Assembly (NCBI RefSeq): GCF_008831285.2
Contig: NC_045139.1
Span: 31,035,706 to 31,099,705 of the forward strand
Length of the DNA stretch: 64,000 nt
Source of the DNA: Nymphaea colorata
Taxonomy: Eukaryota; Streptophyta; Magnoliopsida; Nymphaeales; Nymphaeaceae
Reading direction: 5' to 3'
The stretch's first letter is position 1. The number at the start of each line of letters is the position of its first letter. Below, one piece after another: positions 23,663-36,340 of this stretch. The notes under the pieces are model-generated. The model saw nothing but the letters and a program-made list of their open reading frames with translations. It searched no databases and was not told the DNA's origin. A program made the translations under genes and the position numbers.

Positions 23663-25467
23663 GCTGCTGCTGCCCATGCTGAGACTGTGAAGAGAGGCTG
23701 CTCTGCCCAGCAAAGTGTTAGGCCTCCTTCTCCCTGTTTCACTACTTTATAATTCTCACACAAAAACATCTTTAATAGCATCTTGCCCTGAATGACCTCC
23801 CTGTCACTAACATCCGAACATCTAAATCCTCCCACCTCTAAAACCCGCTTCCATGTCTCAAAACATTCATGCCTTTCCGTTCTCTCGGCTCCTTCGTAGG
23901 CGATAATATTTCGTATTTCCCTTGCAAACATCTGCTCTATCTTGGCTCTATCAAGACTATCCTGAGGGAGGCTGGCATCTATTGAATCAAAGATTGCAGA
24001 ATAATAAGCCAATGAATTACAGAACCTTGCTTCCCAGCTCAAATTATGGCTGGACTCTTGTTCTGCAATTACTAGAATAGTTGGTCTAACACTCTGTATC
24101 AATCCAAGGAAGTTCCTTAAAATGCTGCCATCACTATCAATGAGAAGCCTGTGCATCTGCATCATACAGTTCACAGCTACGCTTTCATTCTCCTTGACAT
24201 GAAGCATCCAGAGCCTAACATCCTCCAGCTTATCCACTACTGCATGGAATTCAAATTGCAGGTTCAGAGCCCCTGCGAGCCCAGCTAGCATATTCCCTGT
24301 ATCTTGGAGTTCTTGTTTTGACTCACCAATCCCAGTGATCCTCACACGAGTTGGAGGTTTAGGCCTAGAAACCAAACTCTGGAACAGGGTAGGCCATTGA
24401 AGCCCCTGCTTTATATCAAAATCGATGATATGGATCCTATCCTTGTCTTCAAAAGCTCGAAGTATCATCTCGTTTGCAGTAAATTGCAGAAACTTTGGTA
24501 TCGGGCTAATGTTGTTAAGAAGCCTAAAAGCTACCAGAAGGTCTTCATCACCTTGCTCAAGGTCTTGTATAGAAATTCTGAAAATGTGAGGCCAGAGATT
24601 TGCTGCTCTAAGTGCCATGGCTTCAGTGAAGCACGCAGCTACCCTGTGAATTGGTGTTCCTTTTGGGGAAGCGAGATCTCCTAGCTTGGATAGATAGTGG
24701 TTTACTAGGGCAAAATTCTTCGAGGAAATTGACTGAGTGCAAGACACTAGAAGATTGACAAGCTCAAGGCCTTGTCCAATAACGTCATCATCCCCTGCTT
24801 CAGTTCCTTCAGATTGGCAATAATTCTCCGAGCCATCTCCAGTTGCTTTCTCCGAAGACTCTTCATCATCCTGCGATGAGCTTCGTGTCTCAGATGAACT
24901 CCAATTCAAGCTGGAATCCTTCGGGTTCTCTCTCGTGGCGACCTCGTACCTGTGTTCTCCGTGTTCTGATCTTTCTGTAACTACAGACCCTAGGCAGTTG
25001 GCCTTCGGCAACAGAGTCTCAGAGGAATGCATGCACGGACCTTCCTCAATGGTTGAGAGGACCAAGACTGTACCAGGTATTCCTACCACCGATTCACGTT
25101 CTAAAGGTTCAGAGTGGTAAATATCTATCAATTGATTAGCAGATGATTGGCCATCTTTTTCAGTAAAATCCTGTGAGCTTTCCCTTGCTCTCTTCTTGCC
25201 TCTACTTGCATATGAATCGTCAGAAGAGCTCTGTTCTAAAGACCTCTTCATGCAATTCCTTTTCTCCCATCTCTCTGATGGCGTGCGAATTGCCGCCTGG
25301 GGAGCCATTGCAGATGAGGCGCAAGCATTTCTCTTGAGAGAATGGTTAGACTTGCCCTCGATCAACGGCCTGTCTTTAACTGGAAAGGTAGCAGGCTTTG
25401 CTGATTGGGAAATGGGGACTTCAAGCCGAGGGAAACTACAGGAGAAGTCTAGCCTATGGGTACCCAT
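23617..25467 (-). CDS. SCL28: GRAS-family transcriptional regulator, SCARECROW-LIKE 28 type
   Basis: A single uninterrupted frame of 616 aa. In Arabidopsis, SCL28 is expressed at G2/M under MYB3R control and limits cell division by activating SIAMESE-RELATED genes. The rice relative DLT/OsGRAS32 affects tillering and brassinosteroid response. The N-terminal 230 residues are Ser/Glu-rich and probably disordered, with a basic nuclear-localisation-like patch RGKKRAR (about 89-95). The GRAS domain follows: LELVNLLVSC (234-243) opening the first leucine-rich region, the VHIID-type motif RIHIIDFDIKQGLQWP (344-359), the PFYRE region around YYSAIFDSID (489-498), and the SAW region ending LTLCWAEQPLFTVSAW (583-598). 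The start is ATG 25467, because MGTHRLDFSCSFPR aligns with an internal MNTQRLDLPC segment of Arabidopsis SCL28. An extra upstream N-terminal piece could exist in another exon. The tail after SAW (PEIAGTSPSSSQPE) is encoded by a tandem repeat and looks recently acquired. Confidence 0.92.
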   Translation of the reverse strand: MGTHRLDFSCSFPRLEVPISQSAKPATFPVKDRPLIEGKSNHSLKRNACASSAMAPQAAIRTPSERWEKRNCMKRSLEQSSSDDSYASRGKKRARESSQDFTEKDGQSSANQLIDIYHSEPLERESVVGIPGTVLVLSTIEEGPCMHSSETLLPKANCLGSVVTERSEHGEHRYEVATRENPKDSSLNWSSSETRSSSQDDEESSEKATGDGSENYCQSEGTEAGDDDVIGQGLELVNLLVSCTQSISSKNFALVNHYLSKLGDLASPKGTPIHRVAACFTEAMALRAANLWPHIFRISIQDLEQGDEDLLVAFRLLNNISPIPKFLQFTANEMILRAFEDKDRIHIIDFDIKQGLQWPTLFQSLVSRPKPPTRVRITGIGESKQELQDTGNMLAGLAGALNLQFEFHAVVDKLEDVRLWMLHVKENESVAVNCMMQMHRLLIDSDGSILRNFLGLIQSVRPTILVIAEQESSHNLSWEARFCNSLAYYSAIFDSIDASLPQDSLDRAKIEQMFAREIRNIIAYEGAERTERHECFETWKRVLEVGGFRCSDVSDREVIQGKMLLKMFLCENYKVVKQGEGGLTLCWAEQPLFTVSAWAAAAPEIAGTSPSSSQPE

Positions 25468-25499
25468 CTCAGTTCTTCCTTTCTTCTTCTAAAATCTTT

Positions 25500-28232
25500 G
25501 TTTCTAGAGAGGTTCACAGACTACCAACATTGCAGGTTCAACTGCAAAACTGAATCATTCTGTACTAACTGGATGCTTTTCATTTTCCAATTCCTTGACT
25601 TTGTAAGAAATCCGCCATACCCTGCAATGGCGTTGAGCCAGAAGAATCACACAGTAGAGACGTGCATGATCATGGTATGGAACTATTTTTAAACAAACAT
25701 CGCATGGTAAATATGTAAGATAATCAAAGTAGAGCTATTTTCTGATTCGGAAGCACACTTACTTGATCCTTGCAAAGAGTTCAATGTGACTCCATCTCGC
25801 CATCTCTGTGTGATTCGTCTGACAGATAATGCGGATGCCATTTTGTGCACAGAAGGAACCAATTTGCTTAAAACACCAACATGAAATTGTTCAATAGTTC
25901 GAAAAAACAACATCAAACGATGAGAATTTTTTGTTGCAACAAGCAAAACGTAAGTAGCAAGAAATGAGGAATATATATGAAAAAAGATTCAACAAATATG
26001 AATCATAGTTTCCAATTGCTGCTTTTTATTCTCATAAATCTCTCTCATTTCCTCTACTATACTAGAAAACCAAATAAAATTGGCAAATTCTCTAAAAAAT
26101 TATGTAGAACTCACAGACAAAATCTGCAAAGGAAGAACACAACCAGGTGGAAGCAGCATTGGCTGCATCTTTCTAACGAAGCTTAGTAAAAATACAAAAT
26201 GGTAGTTTTAAATCAAAATAAAAAACCCCATCAAAGTTTGAAATAAGTGTTTTGCTCCGGAAGGGCAATTGAAAGGAGGCGGCAAATCCCCAAGATCAAA
26301 ACTTCCATTTTCCGAGTCACCCGCACTGTGAAAAAAACATGATTAACCCCTAAGAGTGGACCCAAGAACATATTTAATGGACAGATGGTATCTAATTCTG
26401 CTTAACGGATATATGACCGTTAAGGACGGGAATATGTGAAAACGATTCCCGAAGGGTAAACTTTTCCAGGATCCATTCTTAGTGTTGTGCATCTTTAAAA
26501 TTTCATTGGATGACTTCTGCTCGCACTAGCCGTTAGTAGGGGTAAAATGGGGAATTACAATTTTTTAACATCTGCGGTGCTGAAGTTCCTCGAAATTCCA
26601 ATCTGGTCCTAAACTTTTTTAATTGATCTTTCCGTGCGGCGTTTTACCCATAACAACCATTTTAAATAATTCATCTTTAGTAATATTTTATTTGATATGG
26701 TTTGGTTTCTGTAATTGAAGTTGTTTTAGATGTTATATATTGCGGTTATTAACGTCCATCATAGCTGCCTCTTCCCAGTGAATCACGTTAACCAGATTTG
26801 AGCACTGACCTAGAATGTGGGCGTAGGCCGGGTTAACTAACTTGGCATAAGCCTGAGTGACTTGGTTCAGCAGTCCGCTGGTTCTACGGATCGAGGGTGT
26901 AGTATAGCAGGTCGGCCTGAGGAGCATGCAAATAATGCATCCTAGTTTGATTCTTGTATGTGATATTCTTTTGGATTATAAATGGTGGCATTATACTCAA
27001 CACTCGAGTTGAAAAGTATACTATGAGATCACCCAGATCCCGAAGCACACCTAAACCATACAGGCAGGGGACTAATCAATAAACTTAACATGCCAAATAA
27101 ATAAAATTTGAAAAATTTTGAACCTATTGACATGTAAAACAAGTGCTTCCACAACAACAAGTTGAACATAGAACTTCAATCTTTGCATTTATTTACTTGT
27201 GAAATACATCAACAAGTTGCTTTTGCGTCATCTTTGCAGTAGCCCAACTCTCACCTTCGGTTAAGTTCAAGGACGTCCAGTCATGAAGCCAAATAATAAA
27301 AGCGAGGAGAAAATTGCCACAGTTTCAAAAAATATCATGTGTATATTATTCAAGTTAGATCCATCTTGGGACAACATTTTCTATATTTCAGGGCATGTTA
27401 GATCCAAGGCTGATTTTAAATCCATGTTACGTTAAATCTACAGCTTAAATGAACGATTGATTTCTCAACTGAGGATCTCAAATCTGTGTTGTCTTGTGAA
27501 AAAACACGGCCTGATCATTTTAAAATCTGTGGTAATTTTACATCTGAGATCCGAGGCTATCAAACATAGTCTTAAAGTCACAAACCGTTGTAATTGAGTG
27601 AAACTGTGCTGATTTGTTTAATTGGTGCTCTAGAGGTGTGGAAAAAAATTCATCCGAATAAGTGAAGAAGAAAAAATTTTCCTACTATCAAGTATCAAAC
27701 ACTCCTGTGTTGATATTTTTTCATTGTTGGCCTATTACGATGAGTGTGAAATGCGGAGATAAAAAGAGCTTGAGCTTCTATTTGGGCAATTTTGTTTTTC
27801 TATTTAGTTCGTTGTTGGATTCATGGAATCATTGTTGTGAGTATCAATTCCGAACTCACCGGAAACCATGAAAAATGACGTGTATCGCCGATACACATTG
27901 TTTCATATTGTGCCGTACCGGCCAATGACCTTAAAATTTAAAATAAATTTCTTTTCATGAATAAGTTGGCTCGTATCGGCTGCTACGGATCACCTCGGCC
28001 TCATGGCAGCTAAATTTTTTAAAGGGATTGTATCGTTTTTTTTAAGAGAAAAAAACGTGTCCAACTTTTCTAGTAGATAACAAAATCAAGCTTAAGTTTA
28101 TATTTGATTCATTTTATCAATCTTGTAATCATGGCACAATGTTAACCCTTTGCAGTTTGCACCCCTTCTCCCGATATGTTGGAATCAACAGCGGCAATGG
28201 TCTACTTGTTAACTTGGGTACCATGCCCCACT
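25500..28232. other. Intergenic, includes upstream region of the SCL28-type gene
   Basis: 25468 to about 26000 is the presumed promoter of the minus-strand SCL28-type gene; I see no unambiguous mitosis-specific element by eye. Further on there are no recognisable proteins. 27385-27575 carries GATCCAAGG and AAATCTGTGG words ending near TCAAACATAG, resembling the decayed repeat near 60530-60700. Confidence 0.4.
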
Positions 28233-28240
28233 ATTATGGG

Positions 28241-28742
28241 TAGGGCTGCACAACGAGCCGAGCCAATTCAGGCTCCACTCAAATTCACTCGAAAAAACTT
28301 GACTCGTTTATAAATGAGCCAAGTTTGAGCTTACAAAAATACTTGAAACGGTAAATGAGTCGAGTTCGAGTTTCAGGAATTCGACTCATTTATACTCGAC
28401 TCGACTCGCAAACCGGCACTTTATATAATATTGCCAAAACTGGTTTGTTGAATCACTGGTTTTAACTTTTAAGGCAAAAACAAATCTTCACAAGTTACAT
28501 GAGTTAACGTTTATATGAGTTAATAATGCTTACACAAGTTAACACTAAACGAGTTAACGCCTAAATGAGTTAAATGGGTTAAACAAGTCAAGTCCCAGCT
28601 CGACTTTGTGTGGTCGAGTCGAGGTCGAGCTTGCTATAATGAGCTCGACTCAAATTCGAGACAAACTCGAGTTCGAGCTTTTGAGCCGAGCAGAGCTTGA
28701 GCTGGCCAAGCTCGGGGTCGACTCGGTTGATGTGCAGCCCTA
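28241..28742. mobile_element. hAT-like MITE, GAGCTCGA-rich family, copy 1 (best preserved)
   Basis: Perfect 12-bp terminal inverted repeats TAGGGCTGCACA / TGTGCAGCCCTA. Flanking octamers ATTATGGG (28233-28240) and ATTATGGA (28743-28750) agree at 7 of 8, the 8-bp duplication of the hAT superfamily. The interior consists of GAGTCGAG, CTCGACTC and ATGAGTTAA words, many palindromic, with no coding capacity. Confidence 0.88.
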
Positions 28743-29031
28743 ATTATGGATGCAGAGGCACATCTCCCATGGGAGAGTTGGACTGAGAAGCACTGGCTGA
28801 CCTAAACGAAAGAAATTAAAAGTTGGGCATAAAAAGGCCAATCAACAGGCTTGGGCGTACAAAGGCACTCAAGAGGGTTGAACTATCATGACCTTTTTTT
28901 TTTTTTATCAGCATTTATGGGGCATTTGATAGCTTAGGATTTGAGATGCTCCCGATTTGAAGACTGTGAACGTCGTAAGTTTGCTAAGAAACTGAGTAAT
29001 TGGATCATGGAAGATGATGGACGAATGTGGA
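28743..29031. other. Spacer between two MITEs of the same family
   Basis: Contains a T-run (28896-28907) and a short GGGGCATTTGATAGC segment. No gene is seen. Confidence 0.4.
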
Positions 29032-29039
29032 ACAACAGG

Positions 29040-29366
29040 TAGGGTTGTTCAATGAGTCGAGCTCAGCTAGAACTCTTTCACTTATGCCCAACTAGTTTGA
29101 GCTTGACTGAGAACTCGAGCTTATAAGCGAGTTGAGTTTGAACTACATGAACTTGACTCCAATAAACTCGAGTAAATTAGTTTAATCTAATTTTTTTTTG
29201 TTATTTCCAAACTTAAAACCAAGGAAAGAGATCAAGTCAAATAAATGGTTGATAAACGAGCTTAAACAAGTCGAACTTGAGCCAAAACCCTGTCTATCGA
29301 GCTCGAGCTCGAGCCGAGCAATATATAAGTCGAGTCGAACCTCTACTCACCTAGTATACAGCTCTA
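29040..29366. mobile_element. hAT-like MITE, GAGCTCGA-rich family, copy 2
   Basis: The left end TAGGGTTGTTCA faces a right end whose reverse complement is TAGAGCTGTATA. Flanking octamers ACAACAGG (29032-29039) and CCAACAGG (29367-29374) match at 7 of 8. The interior shares GAGCTCGAGCTCGAGCCGAG and GAGTCGAG wording with the copy at 28241 but is shorter and more diverged. Confidence 0.75.
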
Positions 29367-29374
29367 CCAACAGG

Positions 29375-30351
29375 AGGTGGCCCTTATGCATTAAAGTAGC
29401 GGTAGTCCGAGTTCTTGATTGGCGGGTGGAACAACTATGGTAGTGCCGTTGACTCAAATGACTATGACAAATTAGGCGGGCCAAAGTCTGAATCTTGTTT
29501 GATGCAGGAATAATGTATATTTTTATGTGAACTAACTATATATATTGCATTGGGACCAGTAAGACTAAGTCAGATTCTGTCCTTATATGACACCTAAGCA
29601 GGTCAGAATTGCCGTCACAGCCACAAAATTCATTTATTTACATATTGGTGCTACCAACCAATTAACCACTTGTATATATTGGTGCCTCAGGGTTTAAAAT
29701 ACTTTTAATTGGTGACCCTCAATGAAAACATGGAGTTTTTTAATGATGCATCTAAGAACATGTGTCTGAAAACACACTTTTCTTTTTACCATTAAGAGAT
29801 TGATGCCGCTGTCCTCATTAGGAAACTGAGTATTGCTGTGCTTTGCTCGAGTGAAGGCAAAATCAGGCCAGCCACCCAAAAGCGGCTTCTCTCCTACCGA
29901 CGAAAAAGCGGCAATTCCGCTTTCTGGGGACGTAAGAAATAAGGCCGGACCACATTTTTCCTTGTCCTTCCTCGTTGTGTTACTTTTGCAAGAGGAAGGA
30001 CCTGCCAGTTCATGCGTGATAGAGATACTTCTTTGTTCTTTTACCTGTTCTGCAAAAAACTTCTTGTTACCCAGATGATAAAGGTATAATTGCTGTTCAG
30101 ATTCATAGGTAGAATCAACAGCTTTCGATCGCTAGGAGATGTGTAAGAAAATTTTATCTTCGTTCTTTCAAGCGGTAATGCTGATGTTGCACAGAATGTG
30201 TTATTTGTTGAAGGTTTCGATGGATAGCACCCTCAGAACAACTGCAGAACAACTGCGTGTGAAAACCATAGAAGCCAGTGTTTGAATGGTTTCCACTCAG
30301 TTATATTGAATTCTCGAATAGTATATACATAAGAAATGGTCTAGCGCCATG

Positions 30352-30387
<36 letters not shown>

Positions 30388-32826
30388 GTAAATGATATAG
30401 ATGAGAGGAAGATAGAAAACTGTGGTGTGAAGGAGCATGCCCATCATTTTTTTTTTCTCTTATAACTATCATAATGGATTAGACAACTCTGATTAAATGG
30501 CTGAGTGATTCTGAAAAACTAGAATCACCATTTTACTTCACATATATAGATATATTCCAATGCAACCATCTCTTAAATCACAGCCTTAAAATGTTGAAGA
30601 TCTATTATGGTAATGTAATGTACATGTGGCCTTTCCACGGACGTATGCCGAGCAGGAGAGCAAAAGTATACTTGCAAAATAAGCTTTGTTCACCGATGCA
30701 TGCTTGAGAAGGAGGAAAAGGCTTATCCCCTTATTTGAAGTCAGGTTAATCAATAATCGCACGAATGCATGTAAACTTCTCAAAAGTAGCAGTTCGGTTC
30801 CCTGTAGATGTAACCACAGTTAAATTTTAATCATATAAAGGGCATGAGACATGGCGTGACACACGTCCTGTACCATCTTTTGAGGCATGTAAAATACCAG
30901 ATTTGGTATCAAAGATGGGAGATCCCCAACGTAGAGAGAGAGAGAGAGATGGAGAGAAAGCTTGCTTGTCTGGTACATAACATCAGCCTCTAAGCTCAAC
31001 CAAGTGCACCAACTTTTGCTTTTCTTCCTCCAGGCACGAATGAAAAGCGGCCTAGCATAAATGAAACCATAAAGCTCCTCATTGCAGCATGTGCGATGCT
31101 CCTGTCTGATTTCAAACCATGAGCAATCAAACAAAACCAGCAACAAAACCTATCTAACATTCAAACCCTTCTCTATGGTTTAAATGGGATTCATCTAACG
31201 TTCAACCTTTCGCACTTTGCATAAGTAGTATTAAAATCAGACAATCTAACAATTAATCCGTGACTGGAAGAATCTCAACCTAAAGTTCAAGGTCTCCTTC
31301 ATATGAACTGAAGACCGACAGATTGAATGTTAGATAGACGCAGCAATAATATATTGGATTCAGACATGTGGTAAAAAAAAACATCAATCCTTTCCAACAC
31401 CTATGTCATTTATTGTGGCCAGCTGCCCAATTCCATTCAACTAAACATATAACTTTTCTTTAATCAAAATCAAAGCTTGTTTAGTGTCTTCAACAATTTT
31501 CATAATCTAAATTAACGGTCAAGAAACTGTATACAAGTAGATGCGCAACAGTTGCTTTCACTTAACCATGATTAGTTACTAATCAACTACAAAAGTTGCC
31601 AAGTGCCAACTCACTCAACTTGCATCAGACACTGATTTGTTCGATGTCTTTGTGAATAGTGATGTAGAATACCATATTACTGTAGCTCTCCTAGACAGTT
31701 AAGCTAAGACCTTGTCATAATCAATGGTGAAAGGTTCTTGATTTATCAACAATAATCAACAGTACGACTTGACTTGCTTTTGAACCACTTTTCTCCAATT
31801 GTCCTTCAAATGCTCATTAGGTGTGAGCACTATGCATCAACAGGGCTCCAATTTCTCAAAGACTCGACTAATTCTAGAAGCACTCACTTAACATGTCTGT
31901 GAATTCCTGCTTCTCAAAAATTTTGAAAGGAATTGTAGTTGCAACTTACAATGTCTGACAAGTCAACCAAGATCCGACTGACTTACTTGTAAACCTCCTT
32001 AATCTTAGTTATTAGAAGAAAACACAAGAATGTTCCTCTGTACCTCCGACAATTGACTTCCACGTATCACAGGCTATTGCAATAGAGCTTCACTTAGGTT
32101 ACCGGAGGAGGAAAATAATCTTCTGCAGGGTAGTTCAGCTTCCATGTGCCTTCTATTAAGATAGATTTCTAGAATATAACCTTCAATAGGAAGATAAGAA
32201 GAAATCAATGCGAATGCTATCTGATTCTAAAAACAAAGTATGGTAGCCTATGCTGATGATTTTTAAATAAAAAGAGCTTCTACATAGACTGCATTCTTGC
32301 TTGCATCAAATTAGCCACCATCCAAGTGATAAAACCGAGAAGAATGATAAAACCAAAGTGCAAAAATTACAACACCACCTACAGTTCTTCTGAAGAAAGG
32401 ACCGATAAAACTTGACAATAAGAAGCCAGAGAATATCTGCTTATACGACTGCTTATCTATTAAAAAAAAACAAATATTCATATTGCGGTAAATAGTTTAA
32501 AACTCATATAGTGTAGAATTTTCCAATATCAAGAATGGAATAGAAGGTGAAGCACATAGAAATTAATTCTTTGTGCAGAATATAGAACATAGGCCAACTC
32601 AACAGTCAATGGACACTGCAAGGTAGGAATGGTAGAGGCGCTGCAAATATTTTACAAGGAAAAATGGAAACAATGATCCCTTGTGATAAATGAAAACAAT
32701 ATTATGAAGTCAATGTACAACTAATATCCAATTAATTAAAAGAGTGATCTATTCAAGTGAACAAACACCACCCCCCCCCCCAACCCCTGGCTATTTCTAT
32801 GCCCACCATCATTTCTCACAGATAGG
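29375..32826. other. Intergenic upstream of the dehydratase-like gene
   Basis: No recognised protein or RNA gene. Contains a TA microsatellite (30356-30383), a GA tract (30933-30949) and a poly-C run (32771-32780) shortly before the dehydratase-like coding region. Confidence 0.45.
30356..30383. repeat. (TA)n microsatellite
   Basis: A pure AT dinucleotide run. Confidence 0.9.
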
Positions 32827-32866
32827 TTGCCTGTGAAGATTCAGATCCAGGCTCCTCTTCTCTTCC

Positions 32867-33985
32867 ATGGCACTAACAGCAGAATTGCTGTTAAATGGCC
32901 TGCTGGGCTCAACCACACCATTGAAACACAAGGGATTGGCATCAACAAGGACAACCCAGTTTCAACGCATAAAGTTGTCGACCCAAATCAGCAGCATCGC
33001 AAAAAGCATGCAACAGATGTTAGACACCAGAATCATCACCCACGAAGAGAAAGAAAGAACAAGACCAAAGAGAGGTCTGGTTCACCAGCACAAGACCACA
33101 CGGTTACGAGTTGCATACCAGGGAATTCCAGGTGCATACAGTCAGGTTGCAGCCAAGTTAGCATGTCTGGACTGCACAACCATTTCATGCAAGTTCATTC
33201 TTGATGCTGTTGAAGCAGTCATGACTGGACAAGCTGATCGTGTCATAGTGCCTGTTGAAAACACAATGGAGGGTGAAAAGGTCCGTAACTACAATCTCTT
33301 GCTAGAGCATGGACTGTACATAACTCAGGAGATAAATTTATTCGTCAACTACTGCTTGGTGGCAAATCCTGGTGTGAAAAAGGAGGATGTGAAAAAGGTG
33401 ATCAGCCACCCTGTGGCTCTGGCTCATTGTGGTCAGGGTCTAGCCCGTCTTGGTTTGGATGCCCCACAAGAGGCAGTTGATGATACTGCAGGAGCTGTTG
33501 AATTGCTGCTATCACAGAACATGCTTGACACAGCAGCCATAGCAAGCACACAGGCTGCCAAGCTCTATGGTCTTCAAGTCCTTGCACAGGGAGTGCAGAA
33601 TGAGCCTTGGAATGTCACTAGGTTCTTGATACTCTCCAAGAACCTAGATACAGTATCAAGGATAGAAGGGACCAGGAAAACCAGCATGGTCATAGCGCAC
33701 CAAGGTGGTCTGCAGCCATTGTTTCGAGTACTATCCGCATTCTCATCACGAAGCATCAATCTCACAAAGCTGAAAATCAAGAACTCAATGAGAAAGCCCA
33801 TTAAGATATCAGATCCCAAGGAAGGAGGTACTGTGAAAGAATTTCAACATGCTTTCTTTGTTGACCTTGAAGGCTCAATTGATGACCAGAAGGTGTTGGA
33901 TGCAATGATGGAGATTTCTGTTTTCTCACCATTCATACGAGTCATGGGATGTTATGCTGCTGACACTAAAATATATGATCTTTGA
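32867..33985 (+). CDS. Divergent arogenate/prephenate dehydratase-like protein
   Basis: An intronless frame of 372 aa. Arogenate dehydratases make phenylalanine from arogenate in plastids and are normally feedback-inhibited by Phe through a C-terminal ACT domain. The first 75 or so residues are Ser/Thr/Lys-rich and acid-poor, compatible with a chloroplast transit peptide. The PDT domain follows: RVAYQGIPGAYS (81-92), PVENTMEGEKVRNY (129-142), ISHPVALAHC (179-188), VDDTAGA, DTAAIAS, and the catalytic NVTRF motif with its Thr intact (249-253). The ACT-like domain (272-364) keeps LFRVLSAF and FFVDLEGS but reads LTKLKIKNSMRKP where canonical ADTs have LTKIESRP, so the Phe-binding ESRP motif is missing. 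The ENSLGGSIHRNYD loop is also changed to ENTMEGEKVRNYN. The start is ATG 32867 (MALTAELLLN). A polyadenylation-like AATAAA lies at 34213. Substrate (arogenate or prephenate) and even activity are open; length, open frame and domain order argue against a pseudogene. Confidence 0.86.
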   Translation: MALTAELLLNGLLGSTTPLKHKGLASTRTTQFQRIKLSTQISSIAKSMQQMLDTRIITHEEKERTRPKRGLVHQHKTTRLRVAYQGIPGAYSQVAAKLACLDCTTISCKFILDAVEAVMTGQADRVIVPVENTMEGEKVRNYNLLLEHGLYITQEINLFVNYCLVANPGVKKEDVKKVISHPVALAHCGQGLARLGLDAPQEAVDDTAGAVELLLSQNMLDTAAIASTQAAKLYGLQVLAQGVQNEPWNVTRFLILSKNLDTVSRIEGTRKTSMVIAHQGGLQPLFRVLSAFSSRSINLTKLKIKNSMRKPIKISDPKEGGTVKEFQHAFFVDLEGSIDDQKVLDAMMEISVFSPFIRVMGCYAADTKIYDL

Positions 33986-36340
33986 GGATTGGCCTTGGGC
34001 TATTAGATCCAGAAATGCATGAATTCACTGGAAGAAAAAAAAAACGCAAAGGCATATGTGCCAGGACATACATGACAATAAGGATGTCCAGAAAATGTGA
34101 AAAGTGCCAAATGTTTCATAAAGAGACTAGCCATTAGTCTTTGTACTTGTCCGTTGTTTTATGTACAATCCTATCATGAATTAAGGCTGGTCATTGTATT
34201 AGGAGACCACAACAATAAAGCTGTAAATTTTCTATGAACGTCAGAACTTGAAAGTTGCTGTTGCAGTTTGTTAAATCCTAGCAGAAGATCTTTTCAAGCA
34301 CTTTATCAGCAATACGTGATATGGCATTAGAAAACTAAATATACAATCTTTGACTAGCATTCCACCATTAGCAACTACCTTAACAAATCGTAGCATTTAA
34401 AAACCTCAAAACAACAAATGGAGAGGTCAAGGACAAAATGTAATAGAGAGAAAAAAAACTGGCAAAATTGTATAAATCGATAAGTAATTGAAAAAGATCA
34501 ATATTGACAGGCTTCAAAATTCGAACATGAGAGAGAGACAGAGAGAGATTGGATAATAAAGGGAAATGATAGCCACAAGGAAAAAACTACAATAAGAAAG
34601 CAGAAACTGCATCAGATTCACAAAGCTGCTGCACAGACCAGAAGCTCATCAAGTAAAATAACAACGACGAAAAAGATGGTTGCTAAAAAGCAGAGAATGC
34701 ATCAAATTCATGAGAGATGCCCAAACCTTGTAACTTCCAGGATTTATAGAATAGCCTCCTAAGTCAGTCTCCCCTCAACTTATGTTGAAGCTCCTATCCA
34801 TGTCAAGCAACTAAGAGTTTCATGCTCACCAATCACGACATAACTCAGGAACTAAATCTAAGGCAAAAAAACAAAGAAACAAAGTGTGTGGTAAACTAGA
34901 TGTTAAGGTTAAAAGTCATTTCTTCCCCAAAATATAGTGCACTCAAACCTGAGAATCTTCAAATCCATTGATCAGAATAGGAAGAGAAAATTTTCTGTTG
35001 TCTAAATCATGTCAACCAGTGTACAAATTGTGACAACCCACTCAAGTTACTATGAACCAGAAAGGAAATCCTGATAATGAACATCATTCCAATTTAAACA
35101 TCTTTAAGGCACTAATCAATAGCTTCACCCAAATTAAATGAAATCAGCATGATAAACAATGGATTCATGGTCACAATGTAGTGAGCTGCAAATGCTTTTT
35201 ACCTAGATAACCTAAAAATATATATATAAATAATAAATCTATCTATATTTGCCTCTTATACAGAAGGTATTGGCCTGCCAAAGGCACTTATATGGATTAA
35301 TTAAAAAGGACCCATGAATCCATAAGATGATCATAATTCGTATTACCTCATAAGCATTCCAAAGCTTATAAAAGTTTGTTCTCATTTGCATAACTTAAAC
35401 CTCGTAGTATCCACATATACTAGAGAAAGTCAAATTCTCTAGAAACCACATTACAAAACAACCAATGATGATCCACACGTGCATTAGGTACGTTCTGGAT
35501 ATCCCTTAGAACCTACATGGTTGAATGCATTCGCTAAACATAGGAAAATGTAAAGCTCGTTTAGTTCAGATGACAGGGATGGAATCATCATCAACAAGCA
35601 ACACAAGGACTAAGTAAAAAGAACTATCCACCAGCACTCTTCCACCACCCACATGCAGGGGAATAATTACATTTTTTTGTGGCCTCCAGCTACTAGGATG
35701 TTCCACATTTCCTGCTCTCTTACATGTCCATAGATTTAGCAGCAGTTCAGAAGTGTTTCCCAGATATTGAGTGGGCAATTGGCATCAGAATCTGAAATAG
35801 GCATTTGGGCAACCCGCATCAGCATTTGTCAATTTTCTCCTTTCCAAAACGACCAACCTTGCAAGCTCTAAGAAATAAGGTGACACGAGAGACCATTGAA
35901 CTTGCAAACTCCAGCAAAGAATTACGTAGACCAACTGTTAGTTTCCAGAATTTCCAATCTTCCAGCATGACATAGCAAATGAGATGACATAATCTATCAG
36001 TAAGAGTAGAGTGGACAGCATAAATCAAACCAATTGCCGCTTATACGCCCTCGAAAGGAAAAAATAAGTTCAAATCCCACCATGCTGAAAAAATCCCGTT
36101 TGTGAGCAGCCCTTAGCTTGACCAGTTCTATCAGTCATCTAAACAATAAAAGCCGTGAAGTGACACAGTTGTGCAACATTAATGGCCTTATTTTCAGATA
36201 CTACTTCTACCTTTCGCGGTTTTTACTCTGTTCCGGGTAGCCCTTCCCTTGCATCGCCACTTCCGAAACATGAACCATGAACTTGGCACTAGATACCAAG
36301 CTTAGTACCTGACCGTAACACCAGACCTAGCATGAGCAGT

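Noticed and set aside
32827-33204. Alternative 125-codon frame overlapping the dehydratase start
   Set aside because: It shows no family signature, while the other frame carries the whole dehydratase.
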